Under the pieces are notes generated by a model. The model did not search any database, had not been told where the DNA came from, and saw nothing but the letters and a program-made list of their open reading frames with translations. Positions 35,457 to 43,417 of a stretch of 53,208 nucleotides of DNA are shown piece by piece. This DNA comes from Clostridium sp. (lineage in GTDB: Bacteria > Bacillota > Clostridia > Clostridiales > Clostridiaceae): positions 1 to 53,208 of the forward strand of contig NZ_JAJFUC010000094.1 in NCBI RefSeq assembly GCF_021372645.1, written 5' to 3'. The position numbers and the translations under genes were made by a program. The first letter of the stretch is position 1; each line of letters starts with the position of its first letter.

Positions 35457-37217
35457 ATGAGTAGAATTAGTAAGGCTATTAAATTAAAACTTCAGGAATT
35501 AAGGATAGATGATATCTTCAAAGATGGGATATTAAGATATAAAGAGTTACTTTCAAAGGATGATGCAAAAAATGTGGAGTTAGAGAAGAATTCAGAAAAA
35601 AATATATCAGATAATAATGACTTAAATATAGAAAATAATTTTGAAGATAATGAGGTTGGAGAAAATAATAAAGAGGAAAAAGTAGAGCAGAAAAAACAAA
35701 AAATAGATGATTGTTATAAAAGTGATTCAATAGAAAATGAAGAGATAAATTTAAACGATATTAATAAAGAGAATATGAATGAAACAATGATGCAATATTT
35801 TGAATGGTATTATCCATGTGATGGTTCTCTTTGGAATAAGGTTAAAGAAAACTCCAAGGAGTTAAGTGATGTAGGAATTACAGCTCTATGGCTGCCACCA
35901 GCTTGTAAGGCTGCTGATGGGATTTATGATGCTGGATATGGACTATATGACTTATATGATTTGGGAGAATTTGATCAAAAAGGCACAGTTAGAACAAAAT
36001 ATGGTACAAAGGATGAATATTTAAAAGCTATAGATGAAGCACATAAAAATAATATAAAGATTTATGGAGATGTAGTATTTAATCATAAGGGAGGTGCAGA
36101 TGAGTCTGAGATTGTATCTGCAAGACCTGTAGCAAATTACAATAGAAATGAGTTTGTAGGAGATAAAAGAGATATTAGAGCTCATACAATTTTTAATTTT
36201 CCGGGTAGAGGAAATAAATATTCTGAATATAAGTGGACTGCAAATGATTTTGATGGTGTGGATTTTGATGATATTACAAAAGAACACGGCATATTTAAAT
36301 TTGAAGGAAAAGAGTGGGAAAAGGATGTAGACCTTGAAAATGGAAATTATGATTTTTTAATGTTTGCAGATTTAGATATGGATAGTCCTCATGTGATTAA
36401 CGAACTCAAAAGGTGGGGAGAATGGTATTTAGAGCAGACTAATATAGATGGGTTTAGATTAGATGCCATAAAGCATATTAGGTTTAATTTTTTTTATGAA
36501 TGGCTTGAAAATGTGAGGAAATATAGTAAAAAGAATCTTTTTGCAGTAGGAGAATATTGGACTCATAATGTTAATAGTCTTGAATATTATATGGATAAGT
36601 GTGGAAACTCCATGAGTTTATTCGATGCACCACTTCATTTTAATTTTCATAGTGCTAGCAATTCATTTGGATTCTTTGATATGCGAACATTAACAGAGAA
36701 CACTTTTTTAAATGTCAATCCAGATAAAGCAGTTACCTTTGTTGATAATCATGATACACAACTTGGACAATCCTTAGAATCATGGGTACAACCTTGGTTT
36801 AAACCATTAGCTTATACATTTATTTTAACAAGAAAAGAAGGATATCCATGTGTTTTTTACGGAGATTATTATGGAATACCAGAAATGAATTTTGACGGAA
36901 TAAAGGATGAATTAGATATAATCCTAAAAGTAAGAAAAAATTATGCTTATGGAACACAACATGATTATATGGATAATGAGTCTATTATAGGATGGACTAG
37001 AGAAGGTGCCGATGAACATGAAAATTCTGGAATGGCAGCAGTGATTACAGTTAGCTATGGTGGTGCAAAAAGAATGTACGTTGGATTCCATCATAGAGGA
37101 GAAGTGTGGAAGGATGCTACCAAGCAGTCTAAGGATAGAATTATTATTGATGAGAATGGATGTGGAACTTTTAGAGTTTTTGATGGGTCTTATGCTATAT
37201 GGATAAAAGAAAATTAA
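35457..37217 (+). CDS. Alpha-amylase (GH13_5 type) with acidic N-terminal extension
   Basis: This 586-residue enzyme hydrolyses alpha-1,4-glucans. The catalytic TIM barrel starts at about residue 105 (MMQYFEWYYP) and contains the four GH13 regions: DVVFNHKGG, DGFRLDAIKH (nucleophile Asp), FAVGEYW (acid Glu) and FVDNHDTQ. There is no signal peptide, so it should act inside the cell, like other GH13_5 enzymes. The first 105 residues are unusual: a short basic helix then a Glu/Asn/Lys-rich, probably disordered stretch. ATG 35457 follows GGAGG; an in-frame ATG at 35427 has no site. Confidence 0.92.
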   Translation: MSRISKAIKLKLQELRIDDIFKDGILRYKELLSKDDAKNVELEKNSEKNISDNNDLNIENNFEDNEVGENNKEEKVEQKKQKIDDCYKSDSIENEEINLNDINKENMNETMMQYFEWYYPCDGSLWNKVKENSKELSDVGITALWLPPACKAADGIYDAGYGLYDLYDLGEFDQKGTVRTKYGTKDEYLKAIDEAHKNNIKIYGDVVFNHKGGADESEIVSARPVANYNRNEFVGDKRDIRAHTIFNFPGRGNKYSEYKWTANDFDGVDFDDITKEHGIFKFEGKEWEKDVDLENGNYDFLMFADLDMDSPHVINELKRWGEWYLEQTNIDGFRLDAIKHIRFNFFYEWLENVRKYSKKNLFAVGEYWTHNVNSLEYYMDKCGNSMSLFDAPLHFNFHSASNSFGFFDMRTLTENTFLNVNPDKAVTFVDNHDTQLGQSLESWVQPWFKPLAYTFILTRKEGYPCVFYGDYYGIPEMNFDGIKDELDIILKVRKNYAYGTQHDYMDNESIIGWTREGADEHENSGMAAVITVSYGGAKRMYVGFHHRGEVWKDATKQSKDRIIIDENGCGTFRVFDGSYAIWIKEN

Positions 37218-37318
37218 GGTATTTGCTTTCAAGATTAAATCTTTACATTAGGGATTTAATCTTAATTTATTTATATATATGGTGTCTATAGAAATAAATT
37301 AATAAGGGGAAATGAAGT

Positions 37319-38077
37319 TTGAGAAAATTTTGGGACATTGCATTAGGAATAGTATTAATTTTATATATAATAGCTATAAATATTATGAGTAGTGCAAGAC
37401 TTGCATTTAGTTTGCCAATTGTAATTTTAGGTATTATATTAATATCATATCATTTTGTTAAGAATAAAATAAATGAAGGTAAGTTTCTGTCTAAAGAATT
37501 TAAGTTTATAAAGATGTTTTTATGTATTGGATTTATATGTTTCTTGGTAATAGAATCTGTAATAATAAGTTATCCTAAGCATAATGAAAATAAGGATGAT
37601 TATATTCTTGTATTAGGAGCTGGACTTAGTAATAAAACAACTCCTAGTTTAATACTTCAAGGGAGACTTTATGCAGCAATAAAGTGTCTAGAGAAAAATG
37701 ATACTGGATATATTGTTTTATCTGGAGGGCAAGGGATAGATGAGGATTTACCAGAATCTCATGTCATGAGTAAGTATTTACAGGACTGTGGTGTAGATAA
37801 GGAAAGAATAATAATTGAAGATGAATCTAGAAATACTAATCAAAACTTTAAGTATTCTAAGGAAAAAATAGAAGAACATAGTCATAAATCATTGGATGAA
37901 GTTAATGTTAAGATAATAACAACGGATTTTCATGCATTTAGAAGTAGTATTTTAGCAAAGAGAAATGGATATGTGAATTTTGATAATTATTCTAGTGCTA
38001 CAGTGTGGTACTTGATTCCTGTAACATATACTAGAGAGGCTTTTGCAATTGTAAAGAGTTTGCTGTTTGATAAATAA
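37319..38077 (+). CDS. YdcF/SanA-type (DUF218) membrane protein
   Basis: This 252-residue protein has two or three N-terminal hydrophobic segments (about 5-85) and a DUF218 domain (about 95-240: YILVLGAGL, YIVLSGGQG, ESRNTNQNF, TTDFHAFRS). Family members such as ElyC and SanA act in envelope integrity; their biochemical activity is unsettled. The start is TTG 37319, 8 bases after AAGGGGA. An ATG at 37312 is out of frame. Confidence 0.83.
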   Translation: MRKFWDIALGIVLILYIIAINIMSSARLAFSLPIVILGIILISYHFVKNKINEGKFLSKEFKFIKMFLCIGFICFLVIESVIISYPKHNENKDDYILVLGAGLSNKTTPSLILQGRLYAAIKCLEKNDTGYIVLSGGQGIDEDLPESHVMSKYLQDCGVDKERIIIEDESRNTNQNFKYSKEKIEEHSHKSLDEVNVKIITTDFHAFRSSILAKRNGYVNFDNYSSATVWYLIPVTYTREAFAIVKSLLFDK

Positions 38078-38191
38078 ACAGTTAATACAAAAAATTAACA
38101 TTGAAATTTGAGAAAAATAATAACAAAATATATATTACATTGTGACGAGTTATTTTTTGATGATATTTATATGAAAGGATAAGTTTTTAGA

Positions 38192-39049
38192 ATGAGAATA
38201 AATAAACTTTTTAGTAACTATGGAATTTGTTCTAGAAAAGAAACTAATAGGCTAATTGAGGAAAAAAGAGTTAAAGTAAATGAGGCGTTTTGCGTTTTAG
38301 GACAATGGGTGGAAATAGAAAAGGATAAAATTCTTCTTGATAATAAACCTATTTCAGTACAGAAAAGAGTTTATATTGCACTTAATAAACCAGTTGGAAT
38401 TACTTGTACGGCAGAAGATAAAGTTAAGGATAATATAATTGATTTTATGAAATATCCTCAGTATATATTTCCAGTTGGTAGGCTAGATAAGGAATCTCAA
38501 GGCCTTATAATTATGACTAATGATGGAAATTTAGCTAATGAAATTTTAGAATCAGAAAATATTCATGAAAAGGAATATATAGTTACGGTTCATAAAACTT
38601 TTGATGATGAGTTTCTTGGAAAAATGGCTGAGGGAGTTGAAATTGCAGGGAATGAAAGTTCTGGGATTAAGAGAATATCAGATACATTGGGTGTATACAA
38701 GAATGAAAATGACAATGAACTTAATTTGGGAAAAGAGAATTTTGATAAGTTAAATAAGGTACAATTAACAGAATTAAAGAAAAACAAAGCTAATAAGAAG
38801 AACTTTGTTAGAACAAGACCCTGTAAAGTTAGTAGAATTAATGAAAATACATTTAGAATAATATTGACCCAAGGTCTTAATAAACAAATTCGAAAGATGA
38901 GTGGGGCTTTAGGATATAAGGTTATAAAACTTGAAAGAATTAGAATTATGAATATAAGTATTTCTGGAATAAAGATTGGAAAATGGAGAGAACTTAACGA
39001 AGAAGAAGTAGAAGACCTTAAAGCTAGAGTTGCTACTAAAATAGAGTAA
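38192..39049 (+). CDS. RNA pseudouridine synthase, RluF/RsuA family
   Basis: This 285-residue enzyme has an N-terminal S4 RNA-binding domain (about 1-60) and a catalytic RsuA/RluB/E/F domain. The active-site Asp is in GRLDKESQGL near residue 97. RluF-type proteins modify 23S rRNA; the exact site is inferred. A lysine/asparagine-rich insert of about 40 residues (roughly 165-205) splits the catalytic domain before RPCKVSRI. A weak AAAGGAT site precedes the ATG. Confidence 0.85.
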   Translation: MRINKLFSNYGICSRKETNRLIEEKRVKVNEAFCVLGQWVEIEKDKILLDNKPISVQKRVYIALNKPVGITCTAEDKVKDNIIDFMKYPQYIFPVGRLDKESQGLIIMTNDGNLANEILESENIHEKEYIVTVHKTFDDEFLGKMAEGVEIAGNESSGIKRISDTLGVYKNENDNELNLGKENFDKLNKVQLTELKKNKANKKNFVRTRPCKVSRINENTFRIILTQGLNKQIRKMSGALGYKVIKLERIRIMNISISGIKIGKWRELNEEEVEDLKARVATKIE

Positions 39050-39197
39050 CTAATTTATAATAAAGTTTTTATTAATAAAAACCTTATATTTAAATTAGAG
39101 TTTATATAATTAGGAAGACATTTTGTGAAAGAAATACAACGTGAGGTTAAATATTTTGTTAATAATAAAACTTTAAGGAATATGGAGAGATAATGAG

Positions 39198-39527
39198 ATG
39201 GATAAAAAATATATAAATGCAATAGAAGCTTCAAAGAAATATAATTTATGTTTAAAAGTAGTTACATCAGTAAAAAGCTTTGATTCATACAATAGTTTCT
39301 TTAATATTTATGATGAAGCAGAAGAACCCTGCAGGAGAATTGTTGTTCTTACTAAAACTAAAGAATTAGAAGAAGTTTATGATGAAAATCCCACTGAAAA
39401 ATTAGAAGAATGCAGAATTGTAGATGGAAACATATGGATTAGAGATTATTCTTTACTTGTTAGTCCTAAAAAAATTGATTTGGCAGATTTAATTGTTGAT
39501 AAAACATTGGTTGAGAAAATAATATGA
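39198..39527 (+). CDS. Unknown small protein coupled to the histidine kinase
   Basis: I do not recognise this 109-residue protein. It has no signal peptide or membrane segment; it looks alpha/beta with an acidic middle and one CRRIVV and one ECRIV segment. Its stop codon overlaps the kinase ATG (ATGA), which implies translational coupling and a possible role in the two-component system. GGAGAG lies 8-9 bases before the ATG. Confidence 0.65.
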   Translation: MDKKYINAIEASKKYNLCLKVVTSVKSFDSYNSFFNIYDEAEEPCRRIVVLTKTKELEEVYDENPTEKLEECRIVDGNIWIRDYSLLVSPKKIDLADLIVDKTLVEKII

Positions 39528-40987
39528 GAATAAAAAAGAGGCTTACAATATCAAATATTCTTATGCTTTTAGTACCTATAGTAATTATATTTATTATTGC
39601 TGGCATAATGAATATACCATTTTCTAAGGCATATGAAAGTAAATTCGAAAGTAAAAGAGAGAGCGATCAATATGCTTATTTTATTCAGCAGAGCTTAAGA
39701 CCTGATATGAAGAGATTTGATAACAAAGATGATTTTGCTAAGTTACCAGTGGAGTTACAGAATTTTCTTGGACCTAAAGGATATCATTTAGTAATTACAT
39801 ACGATGGAGAAATAATTTCATCTAATATTACAGATGAAGACAAAGATGCTATTTCTAAAATAGGAGATGATATGCTTTTTAAGTCCAATTCTTTAGTACT
39901 TGAGATGAATTCAACTTCTTTAGTTAAAAATAGTTTTATAAAGGAAAATAAAATTGTAAATATTATTGCAATTAATTCATCGTATAAACCTACAAGGATT
40001 GATATGAAACATGAAATGGCGAGTTTTATGATGAGCTATATAATTATAGTATTTATTATTTCGCTTATTGTGGTTACTTTAACTAATGGTATACTATCAA
40101 CTAAAATTTACAAGAAATTAATTGTTCCTCTTGAACTTTTAAGTTACGGAGCTGAACAGATTAAAAATGGTAATCTTGATTTTAAAATGAATTATGATAG
40201 TGACGATGAGTTTAGGCAAGTTTGCGGTGATTTTGATGAAATGAGATTAAGGTTAAAAGATTCTGTTGATTCTCAATTAAAATATGAGGAAGACAGAAAG
40301 CAATTGGTAGTTGGAATATCTCATGATTTAAGAACTCCACTCACAGCAATTAAAGGATATGTAGAAGGATTAATAGATGGCATAGCCAAAACACCTGAAA
40401 AACAAAAAAAATATCTAAATACAATTTATACTAAAGCATGCGACATGGATATACTTGTAGATAGGTTATTTTTATTTTCAAAATTGGATACAGGTAATTT
40501 CCCATTTAAATTTGACATAGTAAATATAAAGGAATATATGGAAAGATTTTATAATTATGTAAAAGACGAGTTTTATGGAAAAGATGTTGAGCTTTTTTTC
40601 TATAGTAAATGTGACGATTTATGTAGAGTAAAAATAGATTGTCAGGAAATGAATAGAGTTCTTTTGAATATAGTAGAAAATAGTGTTAAATATAAGGGTG
40701 ATTGTAAAGGTAAAATCAAAATTAATTTATATGAAGAAGAAGATTATGTAGTTTTAGAACTTAATGATAATGGAAAAGGTGTAATGGAAGAAGAAATTTC
40801 TAATTTGTTTGTAAGTTTTTATAGAGGTGATGCTTCAAGGACAAATCCTAATGAAGGAAGTGGACTTGGACTCGCTATAGCAAAGAATATTGTAGAAGCC
40901 CATGGAGGGGAGATCGTAGCTTATAATATGAAGGGGCTTACAATTAAGATAACTCTTCCAAAAGTTTTTGATAAAAATTTTATATAG
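39524..40987 (+). CDS. Sensor histidine kinase
   Basis: This 487-residue membrane kinase has two transmembrane segments (about 12-30 and 166-190) flanking an extracellular sensor of about 135 residues. A HAMP linker, HisKA (phospho-His in GISHDLRTP near residue 266) and HATPase_c follow, with N box LLNIVENSVKY, G1 NDNGKGV and G2 GSGLGLAI. It should phosphorylate the response regulator 47 bases downstream. The signal is unknown; the adjacent export operon suggests an envelope stress, peptide or toxic compound. Confidence 0.93.
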   Translation: MRIKKRLTISNILMLLVPIVIIFIIAGIMNIPFSKAYESKFESKRESDQYAYFIQQSLRPDMKRFDNKDDFAKLPVELQNFLGPKGYHLVITYDGEIISSNITDEDKDAISKIGDDMLFKSNSLVLEMNSTSLVKNSFIKENKIVNIIAINSSYKPTRIDMKHEMASFMMSYIIIVFIISLIVVTLTNGILSTKIYKKLIVPLELLSYGAEQIKNGNLDFKMNYDSDDEFRQVCGDFDEMRLRLKDSVDSQLKYEEDRKQLVVGISHDLRTPLTAIKGYVEGLIDGIAKTPEKQKKYLNTIYTKACDMDILVDRLFLFSKLDTGNFPFKFDIVNIKEYMERFYNYVKDEFYGKDVELFFYSKCDDLCRVKIDCQEMNRVLLNIVENSVKYKGDCKGKIKINLYEEEDYVVLELNDNGKGVMEEEISNLFVSFYRGDASRTNPNEGSGLGLAIAKNIVEAHGGEIVAYNMKGLTIKITLPKVFDKNFI

Positions 40988-41034
40988 TATGAATATTACA
41001 ATATTGATTTTTAAAACAAAAAGGAGGAATTTAA

Positions 41035-41733
41035 GTGAAAAGTATACTTATTATAGAAGATGATCAAAGCATTGCTGAATTAGAACAAGATTATCTTGAA
41101 GTATCTGGTTTTCAAACTGAAATTGCAAGTACAGGAACTGAAGGATTAGAACTTGCATTAAATAAAAAATTTGATTTAATATTATTAGATGTAATGCTAC
41201 CAGGCAAAGATGGATTTAAGGTATGTGAGGAAATAAGAGCTGTTAAGGAAATTCCAATTTTAATTGTTACTGCTAAAAAAGAAGATATTTATAAGATACA
41301 AGGACTTGGAATTGGAGCAGATGATTACATTGTAAAACCATTTAGTCCCAGCGAACTTGTAGCACGAGTAAATGCACATATATCCCGTTATGAACGTCTT
41401 ACAAACATAGAAAAAGATAATAATATTGAACGAAGCTCAATAACTATTGGAAGAATTAAAATTCTACTTAAGGCAAGACGAGTTTATATTGGAGAAGAGG
41501 AGGTTAAGTTTGCCAATAAAGAATTTGAATTATTGATGTTCTTAGCATCAAATCCGAATATTGTTTTTTCTAAGGAGAAGCTATTAGATCGAATTTGGGG
41601 AGAAGAATCTTTCGGTGATAGTTCAACTGTCACGGTACATATTAATAGAATAAGAGAAAAAATTGAGTTAGATAGCAGCAATCCTGAGTATATTGAAACT
41701 GTGTGGGGAGCTGGATATAGATTTAATATATAG
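41035..41733 (+). CDS. OmpR/PhoB-family response regulator
   Basis: This 232-residue protein has a receiver domain (about 1-118; phospho-Asp in LLLDVMLPG near residue 52, Lys in YIVKPF) and a winged-helix DNA-binding domain (about 130-232). Partner of the upstream kinase. OmpR-family regulators usually bind tandem direct repeats with a 10-11 base period, and exactly such repeats precede the exporter operon at 42060. The start is GTG 41035, 7 bases after AAGGAGG. Confidence 0.95.
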   Translation: MKSILIIEDDQSIAELEQDYLEVSGFQTEIASTGTEGLELALNKKFDLILLDVMLPGKDGFKVCEEIRAVKEIPILIVTAKKEDIYKIQGLGIGADDYIVKPFSPSELVARVNAHISRYERLTNIEKDNNIERSSITIGRIKILLKARRVYIGEEEVKFANKEFELLMFLASNPNIVFSKEKLLDRIWGEESFGDSSTVTVHINRIREKIELDSSNPEYIETVWGAGYRFNI

Positions 41734-42059
41734 ATAACAAAAGTAAAAACTACACTAATGCGTATAACCCGCTGAAATAAAGGGCATGCAATTGTTCCGG
41801 TTACTGAAGATTTTTCTGGGTGCTTATAATAAAGGAAACTCGAATCTTATTCACTCGCTGAGTAAGTGATTCACACCAAATCATAGATTTGAGTTCTCTA
41901 CTTAAGAAGCACAGCCATCAAAATCTTTTGATGTAACACTGCACAAAAGCATGACCTTTATTTCTGGTTTTGGTTATATATCCAAAGTATAAGCGTAATT
42001 TAGAACTTGGATATTTATATGAAATTTATAGAGCAAAAATATAAATTACGGGGTAAAAA
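41734..42059. other. Intergenic stretch with nested palindromes
   Basis: The gap between the regulator and the export operon contains a large imperfect palindrome (41775-41963) with a palindromic-repeat copy at its centre. The arms AAATAAAGGGCATGC (41775-41789) and GCATGACCTTTATTT (41949-41963) match at 14 of 15 positions; closer in, GGGTGCTT faces AAGCACAGCC. It could act as the transcript end of the two-component operon. No coding region is seen. Confidence 0.5.
41830..41905. repeat. Palindromic repeat copy (reverse orientation)
   Basis: Read on the minus strand: TTAAGTAGAGAACTCAAATC, then GATTTGGTGTGA, then CACTTACTCAGCGAG, ending GAGTTTCC. It sits precisely in the loop of the larger palindrome at 41775-41963. 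Confidence 0.7.
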
Positions 42060-42122
42060 TTTAACAAAAATTTAACATAAGTTTATATTTTGTTTATATT
42101 TGTTTTATAGGAAGGTTATAAT
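42060..42122 (+). promoter_or_regulatory. Five direct repeats in exact 11-bp register before the export operon
   Basis: TTTAACA at 42060 and 42071, TTTATAT at 42082 and 42093, and TTTATAG at 42104 are each exactly 11 bases apart, so they lie on one face of the helix. TATAAT follows at 42117-42122, and a second -10-like TATACT at 42130-42135. No -35 box is evident, consistent with activation by a bound regulator. The likely binder is the adjacent OmpR-type regulator or PhoP. Confidence 0.7.
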
Positions 42123-42201
42123 TAACTATTATACTAAAAACAGAAATAAAATTACATTTAAACAAAAAAATTTATAATGGCAAATTGAGGAGGAGACAAA
42201 A

Positions 42202-43416
42202 TTGAAAAAAGCATTTATAAGTTCTTTAATTATGACTTTAATGGTAGCAAACATATCTTTAGCAAATATATTTAGTGTACAAGCAGCTACAACTGACAAC
42301 ACTGTAGCTACAACTGACAACACCATTAAAGTATCTTTAGACAACATAAGAGATATCATGAGTGAAAATAATTTGGATATGAAAGTATACTATAATAATC
42401 AACAACTAGCAAAAGAAGAATATGAGAACGCTAAAGATGTAACCATTCCTGATTTAGAAGCTGCTGAAAAAACTGCACAAGATAATTATGACAATTTTAC
42501 CCTAGCAGCTGATGGATTAAATGCTACTGATCAGATAAAGTTTAAAACAGCACTAACTTCTGCTACGTCAGCTTTAGAAAATGCTCAAAATAATTTAACA
42601 ACACTTAAATATAACTTGAGATCAGCTAATATTGAATATGAACAAAAGGTAGAAAAGGCAGTTTATCAAGCACAACAAGATTATATAAAGTATTTATCTT
42701 ATTTGTCTGATGAACAATTAAATGAGGATACTGTAAAGTCTCAAGAAAAAGTAGTACAAGTATCCAAGCTTAAATATGACTATGGATTTATTTCTAAAAA
42801 TGAATATACTTCTTCATTACAAAACAATACCGACTCAATTAATAAATATAATGAATCAAAGGATGCAGAAGAACTTGCAAAAACAAATTTATATACTACT
42901 TTAGGAATTTCATCTGGAGAAAAAGTAACATTCAATACAGATATAAACGAAGACTTTGCAAAGATTTCAAAAATTAACTATAATGATGATTTAGCAAAAA
43001 TGTTAGATAATAATGTAGACATACAACTTCAAAATATAGCAATTGATAAATTAAATGATCAAATAGATGCAGAAACTACTACTACTGACTATACGGACAC
43101 TATTGATCAGTATAATACAGACAATAATCAAATTTTGTTAAAGCAAAAAATGAGTGATGCAGAGGCAAGCTTTAAGGGACAATATAATATCCTTATGAAT
43201 TCTTACAATTCCATAAAGAGTAGCTATGATGAGATAATTCAAAAGCAAAAAGAGTATCAAACTATACAAACAAAATATGATTATGGCTTTGCATCTAAAA
43301 AAGAAGTAGATGATGCAAAACTTGCTTTAGATAATGATAGTTCTACTTTTAATGCAAGCAAAAATACGCTTTATGTAAATTATTTACGTTATATTCAAAT
43401 GAAAGAAGGATATTAA
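42202..43416 (+). CDS. TolC-family protein of a Gram-positive export system
   Basis: This 404-residue exported protein has a signal peptide ending near VQAATT (residues 1-30) and long coiled-coil helices in two similar halves, each with a KYDYGFxSKxE motif (near residues 190 and 360). This internal duplication is typical of the outer membrane efflux (OEP/TolC) family. A single-membrane Clostridium has no outer membrane, so it may bridge the thick wall or scaffold the adaptor. A short tandem repeat (TTDNTVATTDNTI) follows the signal peptide. Start is TTG 42202, 7 bases after GAGGAGGAG. First gene of a four-gene operon. Confidence 0.82.
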   Translation: MKKAFISSLIMTLMVANISLANIFSVQAATTDNTVATTDNTIKVSLDNIRDIMSENNLDMKVYYNNQQLAKEEYENAKDVTIPDLEAAEKTAQDNYDNFTLAADGLNATDQIKFKTALTSATSALENAQNNLTTLKYNLRSANIEYEQKVEKAVYQAQQDYIKYLSYLSDEQLNEDTVKSQEKVVQVSKLKYDYGFISKNEYTSSLQNNTDSINKYNESKDAEELAKTNLYTTLGISSGEKVTFNTDINEDFAKISKINYNDDLAKMLDNNVDIQLQNIAIDKLNDQIDAETTTTDYTDTIDQYNTDNNQILLKQKMSDAEASFKGQYNILMNSYNSIKSSYDEIIQKQKEYQTIQTKYDYGFASKKEVDDAKLALDNDSSTFNASKNTLYVNYLRYIQMKEGY

Positions 43417-43417
43417 A

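Noticed and set aside
42060-42114. Short direct repeats considered as a CRISPR-like or satellite array
   Set aside because: The units are 11 bases with no spacers and sit on a promoter; regulator binding explains them better. No cas genes are present.
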